Assembly (NCBI GenBank): GCA_023053575.1
Contig: JAKZAP010000017.1
Coordinates: forward strand, 1,495,501-1,559,500
Source: Branchinecta lynchi
Taxonomy: Eukaryota; Arthropoda; Branchiopoda; Anostraca; Branchinectidae
DNA length: 64,000 nt
Direction of reading: 5' to 3'
Shown: positions 52,901-61,900 of the stretch, in pieces
How positions within the stretch are numbered: position 1 is the stretch's first letter
Layout: every line of letters starts with the position of its first letter
Translations under genes and position numbers: made by a program
Notes under the pieces: model-generated
The model's database searches: none
The model's input: the letters and a program-made list of their open reading frames with translations, nothing else
Told to the model about the DNA's origin: nothing

Positions 52901-55900
52901 AATAGGGCAGGTAAATAACCGATATTAATTAAAAAACAAACAGAATCAACTAACTGAATATCATATATAAAGATGATGAGGTATAAAGATGATTGTCCCT
53001 CGTCTAGCATGTGGTTATAGGATCTGTTTTCTTCGACTTTGGTTATCCGCAACCGGTGGTACGCGCACCCACAGGGGTATGAGACACCTTCGCAAGGGGT
53101 ACTTGAAAGGTCCAACAAATCAAGTTAGTCTGTAGCTTTACTATCTCGCATCAATCGTCTCTGAGTTTTCTGACTTAGTTTCAGTATGTAGCTTGTTGTC
53201 CTGGACCCATTGTATGCAATTTCAGATAGCCTACACATTTATGCCTTATAATTGATAGAATTATTGACAATAAGTATCGCTTTTTGACTTTTTACAGCTT
53301 TTTCGAACTTTTACAGCAAAATAAACCTAAAAGTAATTGTCGCATCCTATTAGTAGGCTTTTGCATATTTCGGGTGAAAGCATGGCTCCTAGTTCTACCG
53401 ATGTTGACCGTTTCGATGGGATCCCAAAACTGAATATTTGGTCCTGACAATTGGTTCTTGTCTTCGCCAGACTCCTTGAACATTCTTACTATTAAAATTT
53501 AGAAACAGATTACGGCCAAATTGCTAATCATCTGAGAAAACCAAGTTCAGATATGGATTCAGCATGTGTGTTTTACCTCATAAGTCATTTCTATTTTGAA
53601 CAAGAGCTACGAGCTCATATGGCACTTGTACGAGTAGGCTGTACAAGAAAGTAGATGAAAACGTCACAAAATACACCCGCCATCCAAAAAGGCGGTTCGG
53701 AAATAGAAATAGGATATTTAGTTTCACTCATTTCTGAGCAGTTCCGCCATCGTCTCGATTGTCTGTAGCAAATGCACATGACTGTTCAAACTTTCATCCC
53801 AATAAATCCATTTGTTTGATCCCTAGACGTGCTGCACGATTTCCGGTACCCACTCTATCTCGACCTACCGTGGCCGAATCTGGTTCGGGATATAAAAAAT
53901 CGACCACCTAAAGCATCTTCTTTTATACCATCTACCAAGTTTCACTCGAATCTGAGCATTTTTGGAAAGTTCCGGTACCCCCCCCCCTTCCCACCAACGT
54001 TGTCGGAGCCGGTTCGGGCCCAATCTCTTAATTCCCTCATCAAGTTTGACTGAAATTGGAGCATAGCCTATCTGCAAGTTTCCAGTACCCCCCCCCTACC
54101 TTGGCCGAATCCGGCCTAGACGCCAAATAACAAATCTAGGCCGCATAAACTCGGCACTGTCGAATTGCATCTCATTCGGTCCATCCGTTTGGTTTTTGTG
54201 CATGTCAAAAGTCCCCCCACCCCCAATTCCCCTAATCGTGGTCGCATATGGTTCGAACGCATGTTTTACATGTCGAGGCCATCGATTCGTATCACCCATG
54301 AAGTTTCACTCGAATCAGACCACTCGTTCGCAATTTATAGAAGTCCATATTTCTCTTCTCTTGCTCCCCCAAAAATGCTCGGATCTAGGAACGGAAGTTT
54401 CCGGGGGTATGTTGTGTCAGGTTTTTAAGTCAAGATAATTCGGGTCGTTAATATGCCTGCAAAGTTTCGTTGTCGTTTTACATCTGGAACTATTCTAACT
54501 CACGACTACCGGAATTCCAGGAAACCCCCTCCAACTCCCCCCACAGAGCCTCGAAACCATCTGGCTCCGTCTATTCCCAATCCCTCTACTTTTAGAGTTT
54601 CTTGAGTTTTCCACCCCCCCCCCCCCCCCCATCCCCACAGGTATCGGACCCGACTCGGACGTGACACTGAACGTCCGAGGCGATAGCTCACCAGACAAGT
54701 TTCATTCAAATCCGATCACCCGTTCAAAAGTTATGCACGCCACTAGATTCCGGACTCCCCATCCACCCACTCCCCCCACGATGGTCGGGTCGGGGAAACG
54801 GCTGTTCTCAAGTCAATCTGTTCGGATCCCTGACATACCTGCCAAGTTTCATCGCCCTAGGACATCAGGAAGTATGCCGAACTCGCGGGATCGCTAGAAA
54901 TCCGGACCCCCACCCCAACTCCCCCACAGTGCCCTGATCCGGTCCGGTTATGTCAATGACGTGTCGAGGACCTGTGCTTGTTTTTCCCACCAAGTTTCAT
55001 CCCGATCCCTCCACTTTAAGCGTTTCTCAAAATTTCCGGTTCCCTCCTCAAACTCCTCCCAGTGTCATCGGATCCGGTCCGGTTATGTCAATGACGTGTC
55101 TAGGACCTGTGCTTGTTTTTCCCACCAAGTTTCATCCCGATCCCTCCACTTTAAGCGTTTCTCAAAATTTCCGGTTACCTCCTCCAACTCCCCCCAGTGT
55201 CATCGGATCCGGCCCGGATTTAAAGTGAGGTGTCTGAGACACAAGGTCATGCTAAATATCAATTTTCATCAAGATCCGATCACCCGTTCAAAAGTTATGC
55301 ACGCCACTAGATTCCGGACTCCCCATCCACCCACTCCCCCCACGATGGTCGGGTCGGGGAAACGGCTGTTCTCAAGTCAATCTGTTCGGATCCTTGACAT
55401 ACCTGCCAAGTTTCATCGCCCTAGGACACCAGGAAGTATGCCGAACTCGCGGGATCGCTAGAAATCCGGACCCCCGTCCCAACTCCCCCACAGTGCCCTG
55501 ATCCGGTCCGGTTATGTCAATGACGTGTCTAGGACCTGTGCTTGTTTTTCCCACCAAGTTTCATCCCGATCCCTCCACTTTAAGGGTTTCTCAAAATTTC
55601 CGGTTCCCCACCCCAACTCCCCCACAGTGCCCTGATCCGGTCCGTTTATGTCAATGACGTTTCTAGGACCTGTGCTTGTTTTTCCCACCAAGTTTCATCC
55701 CGATCCCTCCACTTTAAGCGTTTCTCAAAATTTCCGGTTCCCTCCTCCAACTCCCCCAGTGTCATCGGATCCGGCCCGGATTTAAAGTGAGGTGTCTGAG
55801 ACACGAGGTTATCCTAAATATCAATTTTCATCAAGATCCGATCACCCGTTCGCAAGCTAAAAATACCTCAAATTTTGGCTTCACCCTCCCTCCACTCCCC

Positions 55901-58900
55901 CCCCCCCCAGATGGTCGAATCGGGGAATTGATGATTTCCTATTTAAGCTGGTCGGGTCCCAGACATGCCTGTCAATTTCCATCGTCCCAGCACATCAGGA
56001 AGCACGGAACTCGCGGGATCACTACAAATTCGGACTTCTCCCCCCCCCAACTCCCCCAAAGTGAGCGGATCCGTTCCGGTTATATCACTCACGTATCTAG
56101 GACTTTTGCTTGTACTTTCCACCAAGTTTCATTCGGATCCCTCCACTCTAAGTGTTTTCCAAGATTTCCGGTTTCCCCCTCTAACTCCCCCCAGTGTCAC
56201 CGGATCCGGTCTGGATTTAAAATGGAGGGTCTGAGACACGAAGTCCTTCCATGTATTAAGTTTCATTAAGATCCGATCACCCGTTCGTAAGCTAAAAATA
56301 TCTCATTTTTCCTATTGTTTACGGATTCCCCCTCCCTCCACTCCCCTCCAGATGGTCGGATCGAGGAAGCGACAATTTCTAATTTAATCTGGTCCAGTTC
56401 CTGATATGCTTGCCAAGTTTCATCGTCCTAGCTTATCTGGAAGTGCCCGAACTAGCAAAACCGGGACCGACAGACCGACAGACCGACAGACCGACTGACG
56501 GACAGAAATAACAATCGCTATATGGCACTTGAGTAAGCTCAAGTGCCATAAAAAACTGATCGAAACTTCCTACCTTACTTCTGCCAAATTTTTGGTTTCG
56601 GCCGAATTCCGGGCGAACTACTTGTCTGGCAAAAAAATGAAGTTCAGAAACGAATTCACAGTATCTCCTTACCCCGATATCGAACATCTAATCAACTTCA
56701 AATAAAAATTTAACTTACAACAAAGTTTCGGTTTCAGCCGGATTCCGAGCGAACCGTATGTTGTTCTACTTGTTCGGCAAGAAAACGGTCTTCATAAGTG
56801 TTCAGAATGTTTTCTTATCCCTCAATCGACTGTTTAAAAATATTTTGTTTGCCCCTTAATTTGTACCCCCTCCCCCACCCCTAAATAGGGTTACAGAGCC
56901 CATCTACGAACGCGACCTTTCACTTGACCCAATGTCATAGGTATCCCTCCCCTTAGGTTTTAGGGTCCCAAAAAGCGTTGAAATGTTTGGTAAAAATACG
57001 CCACTTAAAGCACAATGGACACTTCTAATGCTTTACTTTGTATTAAATGCTTCACAAATAAACATTCCGACTTCCATTAGAAGGCGCTACGAAAATCGGC
57101 CTTTTTCTTGTTATCCCTTCTCTTTACCTCTCTGGCATTTCGGCGATCCACATCTTAGGAGCTGGGATATCGTGGCAGGAAATTCAAAAACTCCCAGCAA
57201 TGCTTGACAGAAAAGGCTATATTAGAGATGTCGCCAAAGTCAAGCCGCGGATGCAGTTTACCTGATTGTTCTAGTGATTCATCAGAAGTTCCATGGCTTA
57301 AATTGCCTATTAAAAATTTTACTTTGTGGAATAGTGTTGTAAAGTTTGCTTAGCTTGCTTTGTAAAATGTACCAGAATATGCAATAAGCTTATAAAAAAT
57401 AACATAGCTACAAAAATCATTCAAAAACAAATAACCTATTCAAATCTGAATTATACAAGCTGATTTATGCATAAAATAAAGATCTACTAAGTAGTATAAG
57501 AAACATCACTTTTATCTTTGTCCAAGCTAGTAAACTGAGAATGTACTGGCCCAAAAAATTACGCTTTGAAATATCACAGAGAGGAAACTGTTGAAAAAGC
57601 TGCTGATCTAGGGGGTAAGCATTGTTCCTAGGTTGTTACAGAGTGGGATTGGGGTAGTTTGATGTGTCCATTGAACTTTAAGTGTTGAGGTATCATTCCA
57701 ATGAAGGCGCTGTTGAAAGCTATTATTTTCCACTAATATGGATCCAGACATTATCATCCATATTTACCTGGTCGATAATGAAACAAAGGAGTTCTTTTAG
57801 AAATTATGCTTTGAGGGCGGAAGCGGAATAAGGCGAGTTTCTCTGCAAGAACGGAAAGACGAATGTTCTACCGAAAACGCCAGAAGTTCCGTGCACCGTC
57901 TGCTGCAAGGGTACGTAGGCTAAAGTATTTGTAAGCTAAAATTCAGCTTGGAAAGAAAACGGTTTAACGTATCACAATAGGGGAAATCCATAGTGTCCCC
58001 TTCGCATGATAAGAGCCGCTGGTCATTGGACTCCCAGGAAAGACGATTACGGCTGACAGCTGCAAAGCCACTGATTAGCCAGGCGACACGTTGACGCCAT
58101 TGCGACGAGATATGATCTGTCTGAAGCGAGTAGTCACGAATCGACTGGAGGCAAGAAAGCCGTTAAAGTTTAACTGAAAAGCAAACTTATTTTTGTGTCA
58201 TTTAACTGAATACACAGAATTATTTGGACTCTGCGTTTTTTTCATTATTTTCCACTATCTGCTGTAGTTGTGACGTTCTGAATATCTGCGGCCGTCCCAC
58301 AGCGTAAATTCTACTGTGATGCGGCGAATTTTAATCTCAACACAAACGCGTCTTTTTAGTGGGCAGTGGTGAATTGGTGAAGATTGCTTAGTGCCTAAAC
58401 AAAAAAAACACCATAAATATTTCTCATGAGGCAATATAAGCGCATAGAGTTACCACAAATCACACGGAAATTCCACTATTTGAAAATCGATTATTCGTGA
58501 ATAGTGGGACAAAGAAGTAACGCACTTTCAATCAGGTCTTCAAGCCAATTTAAGTCACTAAGTGATGGGTAACTAGACTGTCCTATCCCAGCCCTTTTCA
58601 GTTAAACTTTGTACCTTGAACATGGCCTTATGATACGTTGTCTGTACTCGAGCTGTACTTGTACTTTTGGATATATGCAAACAAAAATTGCATGAGTGTC
58701 GTAAATAATGACACGCATACACGCATTCCACACTCGTTTGCTTCCTCTAGGCAGAGGCATTACTAGCCAAAATGTTTGGGGGGGGGGGGGAGAGGCATTT
58801 ACCGACTGGCTGGTAATTTATACCGACTTTTTCTGCAGAAAAAACGACCATTTTCAACCAAAAAATGACATTCTTGAAAAATTTACTGATTTTCAGAAAA

Positions 58901-61900
58901 ATTCACGGATTTTCAGAAAAACCGACTGTTTTCATTACAAAAAAGATCAACTGTTTTGAAATAAAATCACGGCACTTTTTTAACGACTGGCAGGCAGCAT
59001 TGGGGGGGGGGGGGCGTCCCCCCCCCTCCAGTCGCGACGCCCCTGCCTCCAGGTACTCTTTAACGCCACAGTTGTCTGGGAAGTGAAATGGCCAGAAAAT
59101 CAAGATAGCTCCCATGCTGTTGTATCTTTAGCATTCCATAAAATACGTAAATACTTGAAGATGAAGTTAGGATGGAGAAGTACATGTTTTGATCCGTACT
59201 TTTGAAGTACCATTGTTGTGTCGGTCTCTACGTCAAGGCGTGGAACTATCTCTATGCACAAAGCAAATGGAAGATGATCCCTCCAGTATTTCTAGTTCTA
59301 ATTGCACAAGTGAAGATTCAGAGTTAAATTCAAGAGATATCAGTTGCAGCTTGAATCAGGCCTCAGACGACGTCCATCGTAGCTCGCATCAGACGTTGAT
59401 TCAGAGTTAAATTCAAGAGACGTCAGTTGCAGCTTGAATCAAGCTTCAAACGATGTCAGTCGTAGCTTGAATCAGACCTTAATTCAAGCTAGCTTCACTC
59501 GTGCAAAATAAAGTATATAAGCTGACCTTCTTCTTAGCGAGTTCTCATTCGTTAATTCCCAGTCATTCATTATTTAGACTGTCTTTATTATCAACTGTAT
59601 TAGTATATACCCGGATTGGGATTTATATTATACAGAGCAAGTCTGAAATAAAACTATTTGTATGTTAACACTACGCACTTACTTACCCGCCGCCTATACA
59701 CACTACACTAAGCCTACGGCGCACGGTCCATCTTCAATTACAACTTTATGCTCGTACACCCGAGCGATGGTAAATGTCCCGAATTACGCTAGGATAAACC
59801 TTTTCACAGCATCTTTCAACGTTCTAGTTTTGACGTGTCAAAATAACAGGTGAGGATAGCCTACTGAACGAAAAGTTGCCTAACCCGTCTTATACTTAAA
59901 AAATGAATTCTAGAATAAATACGTCAGACCATGATTAGGTTTAATAGCAAATTATATTTACTAGTCGTTTGTATTTTTTATTTCACATCGTTTCAAAATC
60001 GAAAAAAAAGAGATCATAGGCTCGTGGTAGACAAGGACTGAAAAAAAAGCAAGACACGAACAACCCCATTAAAACTATTGTGACTGTCCAGACCTGCCCT
60101 TTTCCTAAATGGCTTCCCCTGCAGTGGCAGCTCGGAAAGCGAGCTTTATATACCCCCCCATCACGCTGGAACTGACCAAGCCTTTAGACTTTCACAACGT
60201 CTTTCCACTCACTTCTAATCCCAGATATCCCCATCCTAATTTAAGGTACATTGGACAAGCAGCGGGACTAATCTGCGAATCCACTGATCTCGACTAACAA
60301 TGTTTTGTGATGCAACAATCTAGCAAGCTGGGGTGGGGGTAAGCCTGTTAATAATATAGACAAGTCTCATTTTGTCAATGAGGTTAGAGCGAGGGGAGTG
60401 CAAGATTACGGTGATTATTCTCGCCCAGATAGCAACTTTGAGAAATAACTAAATGGGGAAGGAGCGCAGCGACTGGATGTACTTTAGCTAGACCAGTCGC
60501 AAGTTGAACGAAACGTTCTGCAGTAAAAAAAACTTGAGATTGTACACCAATTCCCTGATACCAACCATGAACACAACGCCACCATGTTTAGCTGACCAAA
60601 TACAGAGAAGCCGCAAATTAAAAGCTTTTCTGACTTTTCTGGAAAACTTCTTAAAGATCCATTTTTGGCCCCCGTCCTAGATTTTTTTTTTTGCTCAAAC
60701 AGAAAATTTAACTGCTTTTTTAGGGTAAAATTAAAGCAGTTTTAAAATATACCATAACGCGCATCTACAAGAATCACGCATCGTTCAGAGACCCTTCACA
60801 AACAAAACGTTCACTGGAGCATGCTGTGACCTGGAGTTTGAGGTCTACCCAATACTACCCATATCACAGAATGTGACTTTAGACTCTCTGAGGCTTTCGA
60901 TCGAAATCCTATCGAGATTTGTCGCGATCTCGAGAAGTAGATCTGGATTCAGGAAATCTTTTGAGTTTGGATATGGGCTTAACATCTTAAAACATCTAAT
61001 AAACACCAAATTATATTAAAACTGAGCGCCGGAGGCAAATAAATAAATAAATAAAATCAGCCTGTTTTCTGCTATAATACATAGATTTTGGTGCAACACC
61101 AGATTACTAACAGTGCGGTGCAGCGTGAAATTTACGATTTGGTAAATGCCTTTACTTCAGCATGTCAAACAACAAGGAACATCGACAAAAAACCTCGGAT
61201 TTTGGGACCCTTTCAAATTCGGGGGGGGGGGGGGGGGGGCATGGCCCCCACCCCCCTGCACCCCCCAAATGGCGCCAGAGACTTGGACTCGTCTCAGTCT
61301 TGTCGCTTATGGAGAAGCACTCGTCTCGAGATCCTGCCGAGTCTAGTGTTACGGCAACCTTGGTCCGCAAAATCAAACGAGGATATGTTTAGTGTATATT
61401 GTGTGTATAAAAACTCTAGTTATTTAGCGACATTCCGGCCCTTCTTGGCAAGAGTCCTCTTCAGGCTCCTGCTATAACAAATCTCAGTTTACTTCAGCAT
61501 CATCAAATGTGATAGGGAAAGATTCTGTCCAACAGATGTAGCCACGAGATCACCCATTTTAAGAAACAAAAGACTCTCTGTCAAATTTCCAAGTGGAGAG
61601 CCTGTTGATCTGTTGCCAAGAGACAAGTTTGGAAATCAAGAGTCAGCCACCGGGAAACCAAAACAAGGAGAGTCATTTCTGACTGAAATGAATGTGGAGA
61701 AACTGTGGTTCCGTGATATTCTTAGTTGCATCACATTCATCATAGCAAAATAAATCTAGAGAATAATGCGCGAACTTTGAAAAAGTGACAGACAGTATCA
61801 TCCCTACTAAAACTCGACCAGTCAAAAACAAGCGATGGCTCTGATCCAGATCAAAATAACTCTTAGTCCGCCACTGCAAACACGAACAGTTTGCTGAAGC

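Noticed and set aside
54950..56269. Overlapping open frames of 90-166 codons with FHPDPSTLSVSQ-like repeats
   Set aside because: Translations of the ~140-base tandem units of Helentron-like copy D; open in several frames because the repeats lack stops.
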